Positions 1 through 9,002 of a stretch of 64,000 bases of DNA are shown in pieces. A program made the translations under genes and the position numbers. How positions within the stretch are numbered: the first letter of the stretch is position 1; each line of letters opens with the position of its first letter. The DNA is from PALSA-612 sp963791225 (GTDB taxonomy: Bacteria > Actinomycetota > Thermoleophilia > Gaiellales > Gaiellaceae), in the NCBI GenBank assembly GCA_963791225.1, contig CAWBRV010000008.1, forward strand, positions 310,001 through 374,000, in the 5' to 3' direction. The notes under the pieces were generated by a model. It saw only the letters and a program-made list of their open reading frames with translations, was not told the origin of the DNA and did no database searches.

Positions 1-621
1 ACTGCGGTCGCCGTAGGTGAGGCTCGGCGGTCGGAGGTCGACCGACAGCGTACGCGAGAGTCCGACGAAGCCGGGGGCCGGGAGCCCCTCGACCGTGACC
101 TGGAAGCTCTCGATCGAGGCGGTCCCGAGCGAGACCTGCGCCGACGCGCCGAAGAGCTGAGCGAAGTTCCTGCCGCCGGATCTCGCGACGCGTACGCGGA
201 GCGCTCCCGCGTACGAGGGGCGGAGCTTCGCGCTGAGCGAGAGCGGGCTGCCCGCGACGCGCGCACCGACGAGGCTGGCGTCGAGGAAGGGCACGATCCG
301 CACGGTGACCGGCGGCGAGGCCACGCCTGCCGCCTCCGTATGGAACGGGCCCGGCCGGGCGATCTTCACCTTCAACTTGTAGGAGCCGGACGCGTTCGTG
401 GCTGCGGCGGCGACGAAGGTGCTTCCGCGCAGGAGCCGGACGCGCGTCCCCGCCGCTCCCGGCGAGAGCTTTCCGACGAAATCGATCTCGTGCCCGTACG
501 TCGTTGCGCCGGGGCCGGAGAGTGTCAGTGTCGCCGCGACCGACGGGGACGAGACCGCGGCCGCCGCCGCGGTTGCGGCCATGGTGAAGAGAGCGGCTCC
601 GAGGAGCAGAGGACGGCGCAT
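1..621 (-). CDS. Exported Ig-like protein, N-terminal part only (probable L,D-transpeptidase)
   Basis: An open frame of 207 codons starts at an ATG at 621 and runs off the left edge with no stop. It begins with a signal peptide (MRRPLLLGAALFTMAATAAA, then SSPSVA) and continues with two beta-rich, Ig-like stretches (about residues 30-105 and 110-190). The last visible residues (VDLRPPSLTYGDR) resemble the linker that, in actinobacterial envelope proteins, leads into a peptidoglycan-binding domain and a YkuD L,D-transpeptidase domain; that catalytic part would lie outside the window, so the function is inference. A TATTCT box sits 6 bases before the ATG. The convergent-strand open frames over this region are weaker and lack family features. 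Confidence 0.6.
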   Translation of the reverse strand, partial: MRRPLLLGAALFTMAATAAAAAVSSPSVAATLTLSGPGATTYGHEIDFVGKLSPGAAGTRVRLLRGSTFVAAAATNASGSYKLKVKIARPGPFHTEAAGVASPPVTVRIVPFLDASLVGARVAGSPLSLSAKLRPSYAGALRVRVARSGGRNFAQLFGASAQVSLGTASIESFQVTVEGLPAPGFVGLSRTLSVDLRPPSLTYGDRS

Positions 622-627
622 CGCGCG

Positions 628-633
628 AGAATA
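628..633 (-). promoter_or_regulatory. -10 box of leaderless promoter
   Basis: TATTCT on the minus strand, separated by 6 bases from the ATG of the exported protein at 621, so transcription would begin at or next to the start codon. No convincing -35 element is visible. Confidence 0.4.
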
Positions 634-641
634 GACGGAGG

Positions 642-1286
642 TCAGGTCGTCACGGCGACCGTAAGCGCGAACGCGTTGAAGAGCGCGTGCACGGCGAAGC
701 CGGGATAGAGACTGTCGCTACGAGAGCGGAGGAACGCGAGACCGACGCCGAGCGCGACGAGGATCGGCAGTGCCTCGACGAGCCCGTGCGCCAGTCCGAA
801 CAGGACGCCCGTCCCGACGATCGCGAGCATGCTGCCGTAAGGCTCGATCAAGGAGAAGCCGAGCCCCCGGAACGTGGCCTCCTCGACGAACGGGCCGATG
901 ATGACGAACGCGACGAAGGTGGCGGCGAAGGCCCCGGCGTGGGACGGCTCCCAGTGGGTCGGCGTATACCCCTGCTCGCGGTCGGCGTGGAGCACGGGGT
1001 TGAGCAGTGCCTCGAAGACGATCACGACGACGATCACGACGACGGCGATCCCGATCGCCTTCCCCCACGAGCGCGGTTGACGCAGCGCCAGCAGCCTGCG
1101 GGTGTCGCCCCGGCTGATCAGGAGCACGATGCCGAGGAAGATCCCGTAGTAGACGACGGACTGGAAGAACGTGCTCCAGTGGTAGACGACGTTCCGGTCC
1201 GGCTTGCCCGATGTGGCGCGTGTCGCATAGCCGAGCACGATCTGCGCGCCCACGAGTGCGAGCCACGCGGCGAGTCTCCCGGTCAT
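642..1286 (-). CDS. CPBP family intramembrane metalloprotease
   Basis: A 214-residue membrane protein with about six hydrophobic helices. The family motifs are present: EEATFRG (EExxxR, about residue 138), a following H-containing helix (FGLAHGL) and HALFNAF near the C-terminus, which form the zinc site of CPBP/CaaX-type intramembrane proteases. Such proteins cleave or process membrane substrates and are often maturation or immunity factors; the substrate here is unknown. I chose the ATG at 1286, which overlaps the stop of the upstream HAD gene as ATGA, over the GTG six bases earlier. It is the last gene of a four-gene minus-strand operon. Confidence 0.85.
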   Translation of the reverse strand: MTGRLAAWLALVGAQIVLGYATRATSGKPDRNVVYHWSTFFQSVVYYGIFLGIVLLISRGDTRRLLALRQPRSWGKAIGIAVVVIVVVIVFEALLNPVLHADREQGYTPTHWEPSHAGAFAATFVAFVIIGPFVEEATFRGLGFSLIEPYGSMLAIVGTGVLFGLAHGLVEALPILVALGVGLAFLRSRSDSLYPGFAVHALFNAFALTVAVTT

Positions 1287-1915
1287 GTCCACGCGTGGAA
1301 CGCCTTTGCGAGCGGGGCCTGGAGAAAGCGGAGGCCCGCAGCGCGGGCGCCTTCCTCGTCGAGCGGCTCGTCGCCGACATGCACGGCGCGACCCGGCTCG
1401 ACGCCGAGTTCGTCGAGCGCCAGGCGGAAGATGGCCGGATCGGGCTTGGCGGCGCCGGCGCGAGCCGACGTCACGACGGTGTCGAACAGCTCGAGCAGCC
1501 CCGCGCGCTCGAGGTGCTCGGGGAGCGCGCAGTCCCAGTTCGCGACCACGGCAAGGCGGAGCTCTCTGGCTCGCAGGTGTGTGACGGTCTCCGCGGCTCC
1601 GGCTACGGGCGCGAAGACGAGCGCGCCGATGAAGTCGTCGACGAATGCGTCCGGCTCGAGGGGATCGTCGAGGGCGGCAAGGAAGACACCGACGCAGTCG
1701 AGCCTGAGCGCTTCGAGGCTCGCGGGGTCGCGACCCGTGACCGCGAGCGGCCGGTAGTGAGCCACCTCGACCCTGAACGCCGCTGCGACCGCGTCGGCCG
1801 GCCGCTCGACGCCGTGCCCGGCGAGCGCGCGTCGAAGCGCCGGGACCGGGTCGACCAGGTGCAGCAGCGTCCCGTAGCCGTCGATCGTGACGGCGTCGAG
1901 CTCAGCGAAACGCAT
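1283..1915 (-). CDS. HAD family hydrolase
   Basis: A 210-residue haloacid-dehalogenase-fold hydrolase. Motif I is TIDGYGTLL (nucleophile Asp about residue 11, with Tyr at the +2 position where most phosphatases have a second Asp, as in dehalogenase-like members), motif III lysine is in AKPDPAIF, and motif IV is HVGDEPLDEEGARAAG. The Tyr at +2 makes a phosphoglycolate-type phosphatase less certain and a dehalogenase or unspecified phosphohydrolase possible. It overlaps the upstream binding-protein gene by 14 bases and the downstream CPBP gene by 4, so it is co-translated with them. Confidence 0.85.
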   Translation of the reverse strand: MRFAELDAVTIDGYGTLLHLVDPVPALRRALAGHGVERPADAVAAAFRVEVAHYRPLAVTGRDPASLEALRLDCVGVFLAALDDPLEPDAFVDDFIGALVFAPVAGAAETVTHLRARELRLAVVANWDCALPEHLERAGLLELFDTVVTSARAGAAKPDPAIFRLALDELGVEPGRAVHVGDEPLDEEGARAAGLRFLQAPLAKAFHAWT

Positions 1916-2771
1916 CCGGATGGACCAGGCGTGCGAGCGCGAGCAATCCGTCCCCGACCGTCGGCCCCGGGTCGAGCAGGCCCGCGTCCACGACCGCGAA
2001 GTGTCCGAGGCGGACGGCGCGGAGCTTGCGCGTCTTCGGGTTCTTGCGGAGCGCTGCCAGCGTCGTGCCGCTGTCGGAGGTGGCCAGGTACCAGGCCGGG
2101 TCGAGCCGGGCGAGCTGGACCGGGTCGAACGGGCCCACCTGCGCCGAGTCGCCGGCCACGTTCCGCGCGTGGACCTCGCGCAGCATGTCCCCGACGAGGG
2201 ACTGGTCGGACACGGTCGTGAAGAAGCCCCTGTCCAGGAACACGCTCACGCCGGGTACCCCCGTGAGCCGCTTGGCCACGAGTGCGCGTCTCGCCTCGAT
2301 CTGGCGGACGAGCCGCGAGGCGTCGCCGGGCCGGCCGGTGATCAGCCCGAGCGCCGTGATCGTCCCCTCGACGCCGCCGACAGAGTCGTCGGGCGCCCGG
2401 TAGACGAGGGCCTTCGGGGCCGTGTGGGCGGCCTGGGCGATCAGCTGGTCGTCGGTCGTGGAGGAGGCGACGATCAGATCCGGGTGAAGGTCGCGCAGCT
2501 CGCCCGCGCGGAGCATCCCGTTCCGGGCGACGGGCGTCCCGACGATCTGCCTGCCCGCGCCGAGGTCGACGAGGATCTGCTGCACGCTGGGCGCGATCAC
2601 GGCGATCCGCTTCACGGGCGTGCGCACGACGAGTGCCTTGCCGCCGCTCGGCGAGGCGACCGTGACCGGGTACAGCGCGACGCCGGACCCGGTCGGCTCG
2701 TTCCGCTCGCCGCAGGCGGTCACCGTGAGCACGGCGACCGTCACTGTGACGAGCGCCGCTATGCGACCCAT
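1902..2771 (-). CDS. ABC transporter substrate-binding lipoprotein (Fe-siderophore/cobalamin type)
   Basis: A 289-residue exported lipoprotein: hydrophobic signal followed by a lipobox ending in VTAC at about residue 20-23. The body fits the helical-backbone periplasmic binding family (Peripla_BP_2; BtuF/FhuD-like): PVKRIAVIAPSVQQILVDLG near the start, DLHPDLIVASSTTDDQ in the middle, and a long linking helix (ASRLVRQIEARRALVAKRL). Such proteins capture ferric siderophores, heme or cobalamin for an ABC importer. No cognate permease or ATPase is in the window, so the ligand is unknown. The ATG at 2771 lies inside the end of the mannosyltransferase gene (13-base overlap). Confidence 0.75.
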   Translation of the reverse strand: MGRIAALVTVTVAVLTVTACGERNEPTGSGVALYPVTVASPSGGKALVVRTPVKRIAVIAPSVQQILVDLGAGRQIVGTPVARNGMLRAGELRDLHPDLIVASSTTDDQLIAQAAHTAPKALVYRAPDDSVGGVEGTITALGLITGRPGDASRLVRQIEARRALVAKRLTGVPGVSVFLDRGFFTTVSDQSLVGDMLREVHARNVAGDSAQVGPFDPVQLARLDPAWYLATSDSGTTLAALRKNPKTRKLRAVRLGHFAVVDAGLLDPGPTVGDGLLALARLVHPDAFR

Positions 2772-4021
2772 TGCCACAGAGCCCATTGCGAGACGGCGAC
2801 GCCGAGGAAGACCGCGCTCGTCGCCAGGATCGCCGTGTGGAGGCGCGGCCGGCCTCCGACGACCGCGAGCGCGAGGAAGATCGGGAACGCCGCGAGCCCG
2901 AACCTCGGCATCGAGAGGAGCGGCCACTTGCTGCTCGGCGCGCTGAGCGGAATCGCCAGGCTGACGAAGCAGTAGAGCCCGTACGCGGTCCCGATCCGGC
3001 GCCAGGCGACGACGCTCAACCAGACGAAGAGGGCGAGGAACGCCAGAGCCGAGAGGTTGATCAGCGCAGTGCGCATCGGGTCCGAGTCGGCCAGCGGGAC
3101 CGCCGTCCAGTAGCGGTGGGTGTGCGATCCGCTCGTGAGCTGCTCGATCCCGGCCCAGCCGGAGCGCAGCCCGTCCCAGAGGCCGCCGAGCGGACCGGCG
3201 TAGGAGAAGTGCCGGTGCCACAGCCCCTGGGAGTGGAGGAACCGCCAGCCGTTGCCGGTCGAGGCGGCGAGGTAGGCGGGATAGGCGGAGAAGAGCGCGG
3301 CCGGAAGGACGAGCCCGGCGAGCGCCCGCCACCGGTTCGGCGACCGCCAGGCCATGAAGGCGAGCGCCGGCAGCAGCGCGAGCCCGGCGATCCGCGTCAC
3401 GAGCGCGAGAGCGGCGGCGGCCCACGCCGGCAGCCACTTGCCTCGCTCCGCGAAGACGAAGGCCGCGACCGCGAGCATCAGGAAGAGCGACTCGCTGTAC
3501 ACGGCGATCAGGAACAACGACATCGGGAACACCGCCAGGTAGAGCACTGCCCGCCGTGCGCCGTCGGCACCGAGCCGGGCCTCCGCCAGCCGGTGCAGGA
3601 GGAAGAACGCGCCGAGCGACGCGGCCAGCGAGACGACCAGGCCGCCGAGCACGTAGTGCCCTCCGAACATGCTCCCGATTAGGGCGACCGCGCCCGGGTA
3701 GAGCGGGTAGAACGCCGCGTCCGCATGCGACGGCGCCGTGTAGCCGTGCTCGGCGATCCGCAGGAACCACACGCTGTCCCAGCGCGCCCAGACGTCGGTG
3801 AAGGCGCCGAGGTCGTGTGTCAGCTTCGGGTCGTCCCAGCGGTAGGCGAGCGGATTGCGGTTCGGCTGGAAGGTGTAGAGCGCGAACAGCGCCGCGGCCC
3901 AGATCGCGCCGCGGCTCCAGAGCCAGATCCCGAGCACCGGCGAGCGCGCGGCGACCGGCGAGGGCGTCTCGACCCCGCTCGCACGATGTTCTCGCAGCCG
4001 AAGCCGTTGACCTCCGCTCAC
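2759..4021 (-). CDS. Polytopic membrane mannosyltransferase, PIG-V-like
   Basis: A 420-residue protein with roughly ten transmembrane helices. Its N-terminal loop carries WARWDSVWFLRIAEHGY, the acidic loop typical of PIG-V-like and other GT-C glycosyltransferases, followed by PLYPGAVAL and a Tyr-Ser-Glu-Ser loop (VYSESLFLM). GT-C enzymes of this type move a sugar, usually mannose, from a polyprenyl-phosphate donor on the outer membrane face. It is the first gene of the minus-strand operon ending with the CPBP protease. The GTG at 4021 is 20 bases from the divergent DUF2203 gene; a start at a downstream GTG near the first helix cannot be excluded. Confidence 0.75.
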   Translation of the reverse strand: MSGGQRLRLREHRASGVETPSPVAARSPVLGIWLWSRGAIWAAALFALYTFQPNRNPLAYRWDDPKLTHDLGAFTDVWARWDSVWFLRIAEHGYTAPSHADAAFYPLYPGAVALIGSMFGGHYVLGGLVVSLAASLGAFFLLHRLAEARLGADGARRAVLYLAVFPMSLFLIAVYSESLFLMLAVAAFVFAERGKWLPAWAAAALALVTRIAGLALLPALAFMAWRSPNRWRALAGLVLPAALFSAYPAYLAASTGNGWRFLHSQGLWHRHFSYAGPLGGLWDGLRSGWAGIEQLTSGSHTHRYWTAVPLADSDPMRTALINLSALAFLALFVWLSVVAWRRIGTAYGLYCFVSLAIPLSAPSSKWPLLSMPRFGLAAFPIFLALAVVGGRPRLHTAILATSAVFLGVAVSQWALWQWVA

Positions 4022-4030
4022 GCCGCCCGG

Positions 4031-4036
4031 ATCATA
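4031..4036 (-). promoter_or_regulatory. -10 box upstream of mannosyltransferase operon
   Basis: TATGAT on the minus strand, 9 bases before the GTG at 4021. The same ten bases read CATAGT on the plus strand, just before the divergent gene at 4042, so one AT-rich island may serve both directions. Confidence 0.35.
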
Positions 4037-4041
4037 GTTTC

Positions 4042-4439
4042 GTGGCGGTTTCCCATTTCACGGTTGCCGAGGCGAACGCGCTCCTGCCGACGGTGCGTCC
4101 ACTCGTCGTGCAGATGGTCGAGCACCGGCGTGACCTCGGCGCAGCGCTCGATCGCCGCGAGGAGTTGGGCGAGCTGACGGGCTCGAACGGCGGCGGCTTC
4201 AATCCACGCTTCCCGGCCGAGGTCGACGAGGCGGTCGAGCGGGCGGCCGAGGGATCAAGCAATGCGTCGAGGCGCTGACCGCGCTCGGTGTGCAGGTGAA
4301 GGATCTCGACACCGGGCTCGTCGACTTCCCATCGATCCGGGACGGCGAGGAGGTACTCCTCTGCTGGCAGCTCGGCGAGGACGAGATCGCCTGGTGGCAC
4401 ACCCCGGATGGGGGCTTCGCGGGACGTCGCCCGCTCTGA
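4042..4439 (+). CDS. DUF2203 protein, broken by a one-base frameshift
   Basis: The N-terminal part (FTVAEANALLPTVRPLV, residues 5-21, then SNGGGFNP) is in one frame and the C-terminal part (VQVKDLDTGLVDFPSIRDG, CWQLGEDEIAWWH, ending GFAGRRPL) is in another. Together they match the whole DUF2203 family, whose function is unknown. The break is at the run GGG at 4251-4253: one additional G would join both frames. It is therefore either a sequencing deletion in a homopolymer or a recent pseudogene. It starts at a GTG and lies between the divergent mannosyltransferase gene and the co-oriented penicillin-binding protein. Confidence 0.75.
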
Positions 4440-4454
4440 GTCGGCGGCGGTGCC

Positions 4455-4460
4455 CATAAT
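4455..4460 (+). promoter_or_regulatory. -10 box of leaderless promoter, PBP gene
   Basis: CATAAT, 6 bases before the GTG start at 4467. There is no room for a normal leader, although GGAG directly precedes the GTG. Confidence 0.4.
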
Positions 4461-4466
4461 TCAGGA

Positions 4467-6533
4467 GTGAGTCCCTCGAAGCAGAGGTCGGAGGCCGAGT
4501 TGGCGCTGCTCCTGCACGGCCGGCGCCGGCGCCGCGACCGGACCCGCCGGCGTCGGCGCAAGATCGTCCTCGCCGTCGTCGTGCTGGCGATCTGCATCCC
4601 GGCCGGGCTCGTCGCCGCCGGCTTCACGACCGCCGAGGCCTTCCTCTCGAGCTGCACGCTGAGCTCGCTGAAACCGATCGATATCGGCCAGACCAGCTTC
4701 ATCTACGCGGCCGACGGGTCGCTCCTGGGCTCGATCCCCGCCCAGCGGCACCGCCAGCCCGTGCCCCTGCACTCGGTCAGCCACTGGATGCAGCAGGCGA
4801 CCGTGTCCGTCGAGGACCGGCGCTTCTTCACGCACGGCGGCGTCGACTACGAAGGCATCGCGCGCGCGTTCTGGCGCGACGTGACCGCGCAGAAGGTCGT
4901 GCAGGGCGGTTCGACACTGACGCAGCAGCTCGTCCGCAACATCTACATCGGGAACGGCGGGAGGACGCTCACCCGCAAGATCAAGGAGGCCTGCCTCGCG
5001 ATCAAGCTGTCGCAGAAATGGTCGAAGCAGCGCATCCTCGAGTCGTGGCTGAACAACGTCTACTTCGGGTCGAACGCCTACGGGGTCGAGGCCGCGTCCG
5101 AGATCTACTTCTCCAAGCACGCCAGCGAGCTCAGCCTGAAGGAGGCCACGCTCCTCGCCGGGCTGCCGCAGGCGCCGTCCCTCTACGACCCGCTCGTCGA
5201 CCCGCAGGCGGCGATCCAGCGGCGGGACGAGGTGCTGCGGTCGATGCTCGAGACGGGTGCGATCAATGCCTATCAGTACCGCACGGTCGTCAAGGACCGC
5301 GACCCGCACCTGCGGCCCGGGAAGCTCTACTCGACGATCCGCGAGCCGTACTTCTTCAACTACGTGATCGACCAGCTCGTCGCGACCTACGGCGCCGGCA
5401 CCGTGCGCGAGGGGGGGCTCGACGTCTACACGACGATCGACCCGCGGCTCCAGCGCCTCGCCGAGCACGCGATCTCAGAGACGTTGAGCCTCCGCACCGA
5501 CCCCGCGTCGGCGCTGGTCGCCATCGACCCGCGCGACGGTGCGATCCGGGCGATGAACGCGGTCACGCCCGGCCAGAAGGGCAACCAGTTCAACCTGGCG
5601 GTGCAGGCGCGGCGCCAGCCGGGCTCGACCTTCAAGACGTTCGTGCTGACGACCGCGGTCGCGAAGGGAATCAACCCGGCCTCGAGCGATTACGTGTCGG
5701 CGCCGTTCGAGTACCAGCCGGATCCGAAGGTCCCGGCCTGGAACGTGACGACCTACGACCACAGCTACGTCGGCTGGATCTCGATCGAGCAGGCGACGCT
5801 GCGCTCCGACAACACGGTCTACGCGCAGCTCACGATCGACGTCGGGCCGTCGAACGTGGCGGCGACGGCGCACCGGATGGGCATCCAGTCGCCGCTGGCG
5901 CCGGTCCCCTCGATCGGCCTCGGCACGCTCGGCGTCTCGCCGCTCGAGATGGCGTCGGCGTACGCGACCCTGTCCGCGGGCGGGATCTACTCGCGACCGA
6001 TGGCGATCACGAAGGTCGTCCTTCCGAACGGCAAGACGGATCAGGATGCGGGCTGGGGCAAGCCCGCGCGGAAGCGCGTGCTCTCGGAGGGCGTCGCCTA
6101 CGTGGTCACGAAGATCCTCGAGGAGAACGTCCTCTACGGCACCGGCACGGCGGCGAACATCGGGCGACCCACCGCCGGCAAGACGGGCACGACCGACAAC
6201 CACGCCGACGCCTGGTTCGTCGGGTACACGCCGACGCTGGACGCGGCGGTCTGGGTCGGCTATCCGCAGGGAGAGATCCCGATGACCGACGTCCACGGCA
6301 TCTCGGTTTCGGGCGGGAGCTTCCCCGCGCAGATCTGGCACGCGTTCATGCAGCCCGCGCTCGGCTCGCTGCCCGCGCAGGACTGGACGGAGCCGAAGCA
6401 GTTGCCGACGTGGAAGCCGTTCCAGCGCGGCAAGTACGCGCTCAGCGACGTCCCGGCGTACCTGCTCCCGCCACCGCCGCCGCAGATCGATCTGACGCCG
6501 CCGACGGGGGGCCCGCCCGGCGGCCAGCACTGA
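4467..6533 (+). CDS. Class A penicillin-binding protein (transglycosylase-transpeptidase)
   Basis: A 688-residue bifunctional peptidoglycan synthase. After an Arg-rich cytoplasmic tail and one membrane anchor (about residues 32-52), the GT51 domain has EDRRFFTHGG (116-125) and GGSTLTQQL (147-155); Glu116 is the expected catalytic base. The transpeptidase domain has the serine motif STFK (387-390), SDN (447-449) and KTG (572-574). It polymerises lipid II and cross-links stem peptides outside the membrane. The C-terminal tail is Pro/Gly-rich (LLPPPPPQ, then GGPPGGQH). Its last 92 bases overlap the 3' end of the opposing DUF2079 gene. Confidence 0.95.
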   Translation: MSPSKQRSEAELALLLHGRRRRRDRTRRRRRKIVLAVVVLAICIPAGLVAAGFTTAEAFLSSCTLSSLKPIDIGQTSFIYAADGSLLGSIPAQRHRQPVPLHSVSHWMQQATVSVEDRRFFTHGGVDYEGIARAFWRDVTAQKVVQGGSTLTQQLVRNIYIGNGGRTLTRKIKEACLAIKLSQKWSKQRILESWLNNVYFGSNAYGVEAASEIYFSKHASELSLKEATLLAGLPQAPSLYDPLVDPQAAIQRRDEVLRSMLETGAINAYQYRTVVKDRDPHLRPGKLYSTIREPYFFNYVIDQLVATYGAGTVREGGLDVYTTIDPRLQRLAEHAISETLSLRTDPASALVAIDPRDGAIRAMNAVTPGQKGNQFNLAVQARRQPGSTFKTFVLTTAVAKGINPASSDYVSAPFEYQPDPKVPAWNVTTYDHSYVGWISIEQATLRSDNTVYAQLTIDVGPSNVAATAHRMGIQSPLAPVPSIGLGTLGVSPLEMASAYATLSAGGIYSRPMAITKVVLPNGKTDQDAGWGKPARKRVLSEGVAYVVTKILEENVLYGTGTAANIGRPTAGKTGTTDNHADAWFVGYTPTLDAAVWVGYPQGEIPMTDVHGISVSGGSFPAQIWHAFMQPALGSLPAQDWTEPKQLPTWKPFQRGKYALSDVPAYLLPPPPPQIDLTPPTGGPPGGQH

Positions 6534-7941
6534 CGCGGCGGAACACGAGCACCCCGTCCTGCTCGAAGACGAGCCGCCAGCCGGGATCGCGGCGGAGCGC
6601 GGCGACGTCGGCCTCCATCGGGAGCGGCCCGGTCCCGTCGAGGTAGCTCCCGTTCGTCTCGTCGACCGCGACCCAGGTGGCGTCGTCGATCCGCGGGAAG
6701 CTGAGGATCCGACGCCGCGCCGACAGGTGCGCGCCCAGCGAGTTGGTGGCGCTGACGACGGCGTTGCCCGGAACGAGCGCCACCGCCCGCGCAGTGATCC
6801 GGTCGTGTGCCGTGACGTGCGTCGCGTTCCGCTGGAAGGTGCTGCCGCCGGGAAGCGCAGCCCAGACGGGCACGGCGCCGAGCCAGTAGTTCGAGAGCAC
6901 GGCGAGGACGACGACGGCAGGCCCGATCATCGGCTTCACGCGCGGCCGTCGACGGACGAGCGCCGCCGCGCCGAGCACGCTCGCAATCACGAGCGGGGGG
7001 ATCAGTCCGGCGGTGTAGTGGAAGTGCACGGACGACTGGTACGGGTTGCTCGAGAGGACGTTGAGTGCCGCCTCGGGCAGCACGGCGAGCAGCAGCACCG
7101 GCGAGAGTACGAACAGGAACCCGAGCGGGACGAGCAGGTGGCCGAGGTAGTCGAGGTGGTCGCGCGAGAACGTATTGCCGAGGACGCGAAGCGGATGCGT
7201 GAACAGCGTGCGCAGGATGCCGCCCGGAGTGCCGCCGACCTCGTTGTAGCGCGAGTAGAACGCCGACGCGCTGCCGCTGAAGTGCGGCACGACGACCTCG
7301 ACCGCGACCGCTGAGGCCGCGACCCCGGCGGCGAGGATCCCGGCGCCCTCCTTCCACCGGCGGCGCGAGATCACGTACCAGATGCCGAAGCCGGCGACGA
7401 CGAGCCCGATCTCCTCTTTGCACGCGATCGCGAGCACGGCGAAGACGGCGAACGGGATCAGCCGGTCCTCGTCCAGGTACCAGAATGCGTACAGGAGCAG
7501 CGGACACGCGAACGCGACCGGGTGGAACTCGTTCAGGGCCAGCCACTGGGTCGCGGGATAGAGGAGGTAGGCGAACGCGAAGCCCATGGCGGCGTACTCG
7601 GAGCCGAGGTGCTTGCGCGCGAGCCAGAACACGGGCAGGGCGCCGAGCGCGATCGCGGCCGCTTGCACCGTGACGAGCATGTCCGGGCTCGGCCAGGCGA
7701 ACCACAGCGGCACCAACGCGGCGAGGATCGGGTCGAAGTGCGAGCCGAGGCGGGAAGTCTGCTCGCCGGCGAGGTTCGTCACCTCCAGGAAGTGGCCGTG
7801 CGCCGTCGCCCAGACGGCCTGCGTCATGTTCCCGAGGTCGAAGCGGCCGGTGTTGAAGGCCCGTTGTCGGCCGATCGAGAGCGCCGTGAAGCCGACCGCA
7901 AACGCTGCGATCGCCGGCCAGAGGAGCACGCGCGCCTTCAC
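6442..7941 (-). CDS. DUF2079 polytopic membrane protein
   Basis: A 499-residue protein with about ten to twelve hydrophobic helices. Near the N-terminus it has FDLGNMTQAVWATAHG and SRLGSHFDPILAAL, typical of the DUF2079 family, which resembles GT-C glycosyltransferase scaffolds; the activity is not established. The GTG start at 7941 overlaps the stop of the GT4 gene as GTGA, making it the third gene of an operon with two glycosyltransferases and suggesting a role in envelope glycan assembly. The C-terminal tail (after VLVFRRVSAG) is low-complexity and is encoded in the 92-base overlap with the penicillin-binding protein gene, so the true end may have been extended by drift or by an indel. Confidence 0.8.
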   Translation of the reverse strand: MKARVLLWPAIAAFAVGFTALSIGRQRAFNTGRFDLGNMTQAVWATAHGHFLEVTNLAGEQTSRLGSHFDPILAALVPLWFAWPSPDMLVTVQAAAIALGALPVFWLARKHLGSEYAAMGFAFAYLLYPATQWLALNEFHPVAFACPLLLYAFWYLDEDRLIPFAVFAVLAIACKEEIGLVVAGFGIWYVISRRRWKEGAGILAAGVAASAVAVEVVVPHFSGSASAFYSRYNEVGGTPGGILRTLFTHPLRVLGNTFSRDHLDYLGHLLVPLGFLFVLSPVLLLAVLPEAALNVLSSNPYQSSVHFHYTAGLIPPLVIASVLGAAALVRRRPRVKPMIGPAVVVLAVLSNYWLGAVPVWAALPGGSTFQRNATHVTAHDRITARAVALVPGNAVVSATNSLGAHLSARRRILSFPRIDDATWVAVDETNGSYLDGTGPLPMEADVAALRRDPGWRLVFEQDGVLVFRRVSAGRRAGPPSAASDRSAAAVAGAGTPGRR

Positions 7942-9002
7942 GCGAGACCCTCCAGCAGACCGCGCCAGCGCACGCCCAGGACGTCCTCGCTCGCGTGTTC
8001 GCGATAGGCGGCGAGGCCGCCGGCGGAGAGTCTTGCGCCGAGCTCGGGTTCGGCCGAGACACGCCGGATCGCGTCCGCCAGCGCCTCCGGGTCGCCCGGC
8101 GGGACGAGCAGGGCGCTCTCCCCGTCGACGAGGAGCTCCCGGGCAGCCGGGGTGTCGGCCGTGACGAGCGGCGTCCCGCACGCGAGCGCCTGAAAGGCCT
8201 TGTTCGGGATCACGCGACCTGCCTTCGCCGACGTGCCGAAGACCCCGAGCGCACAGCCGGCCCGGTGGAGCTCGCCGGGCAGCAGCTCGTACTCGACCCA
8301 GGGCACGTGCTCGACGGTCGCAGGCGCGTCGGCGAGCAGTGCGTCGAGCTGTCCCGAGCCGACGACGCGGAACGGGATCTCCGGCGCGAGCCGCGCGGCG
8401 GCGAGGATCGTGTCCAGTCCGTGCAGCGGGATCAGCTTGCCGACGAACAGGCATGTGAACGGCTCTTGCGGCGCCCAGCCCGGCCGGAAGAGCCGCTCCT
8501 CGGCGCCGACGAGGCAGACGGCGACGCGTTCCGGGTCGAGCCCGGCGAGCGCGGCGAGGTGGTCGGCGTGCGCCTGCGTGTCGCAGACGACGAGGTCCGC
8601 CGAGCGCAGCGCGCGTCGGTCGACGAGCCCGAGTGCTCTCGCCGCCACCGAGCCGGGCCGGAAGCGCCCCCGGTCGGCGACGAACGTGTCCTCGAGCGAG
8701 ACGAGCGGGTTGAAGACGACCGGCGCGCCGCGGGCCGCCCGGCGCGCCGCTGGGAGGTCGAAGTGCCCCGGGTAGCCGACGATGACCACGTCGAAGCGCT
8801 CGTCCGGCGACCGCAGGAGCCGGGCCTCGGCGACCGCGAGCCGCGCGGCGTCGCGCGCGCCCGCCCGCCAGCCGTCCCGGCGCCCCTCCCACACCGGCTC
8901 GTGCCGCTCGCGGATCTCCACACCCGCTCGCCGCAGGCACGAGATGACCTGTGCATTGCGGGGGTAGTCGCGGTCGTACGTGCCGAAGTAGAGCGCCCTC
9001 AA
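7938..9002 (-). CDS. Glycosyltransferase family 4 type
   Basis: A 354-residue GT-B glycosyltransferase. The N-terminal half starts ALYFGTYDRDYPRNAQV; the C-terminal half has FVGKLIPLHGLDTILAAARL, then KAGRVIPNKAFQALACGTPL and TPAARELLVDGESALLVPPG, the usual donor-binding and E(x7)E-like region of GT4 enzymes. It transfers a sugar from a nucleotide-sugar donor; the acceptor is unknown. The start is a TTG at 9002 overlapping the stop of the GT2 gene (TTGA); there is no in-frame ATG or GTG at the family N-terminus. It is the second gene of the GT2-GT4-DUF2079 operon. Confidence 0.88.
   Translation of the reverse strand: MRALYFGTYDRDYPRNAQVISCLRRAGVEIRERHEPVWEGRRDGWRAGARDAARLAVAEARLLRSPDERFDVVIVGYPGHFDLPAARRAARGAPVVFNPLVSLEDTFVADRGRFRPGSVAARALGLVDRRALRSADLVVCDTQAHADHLAALAGLDPERVAVCLVGAEERLFRPGWAPQEPFTCLFVGKLIPLHGLDTILAAARLAPEIPFRVVGSGQLDALLADAPATVEHVPWVEYELLPGELHRAGCALGVFGTSAKAGRVIPNKAFQALACGTPLVTADTPAARELLVDGESALLVPPGDPEALADAIRRVSAEPELGARLSAGGLAAYREHASEDVLGVRWRGLLEGLA

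Noticed and set aside
340..708. Plus-strand gene of 122 codons at the left edge
   Set aside because: It is Arg/Gly-rich and antisense to an exported protein with a clear signal peptide and a -10 box.
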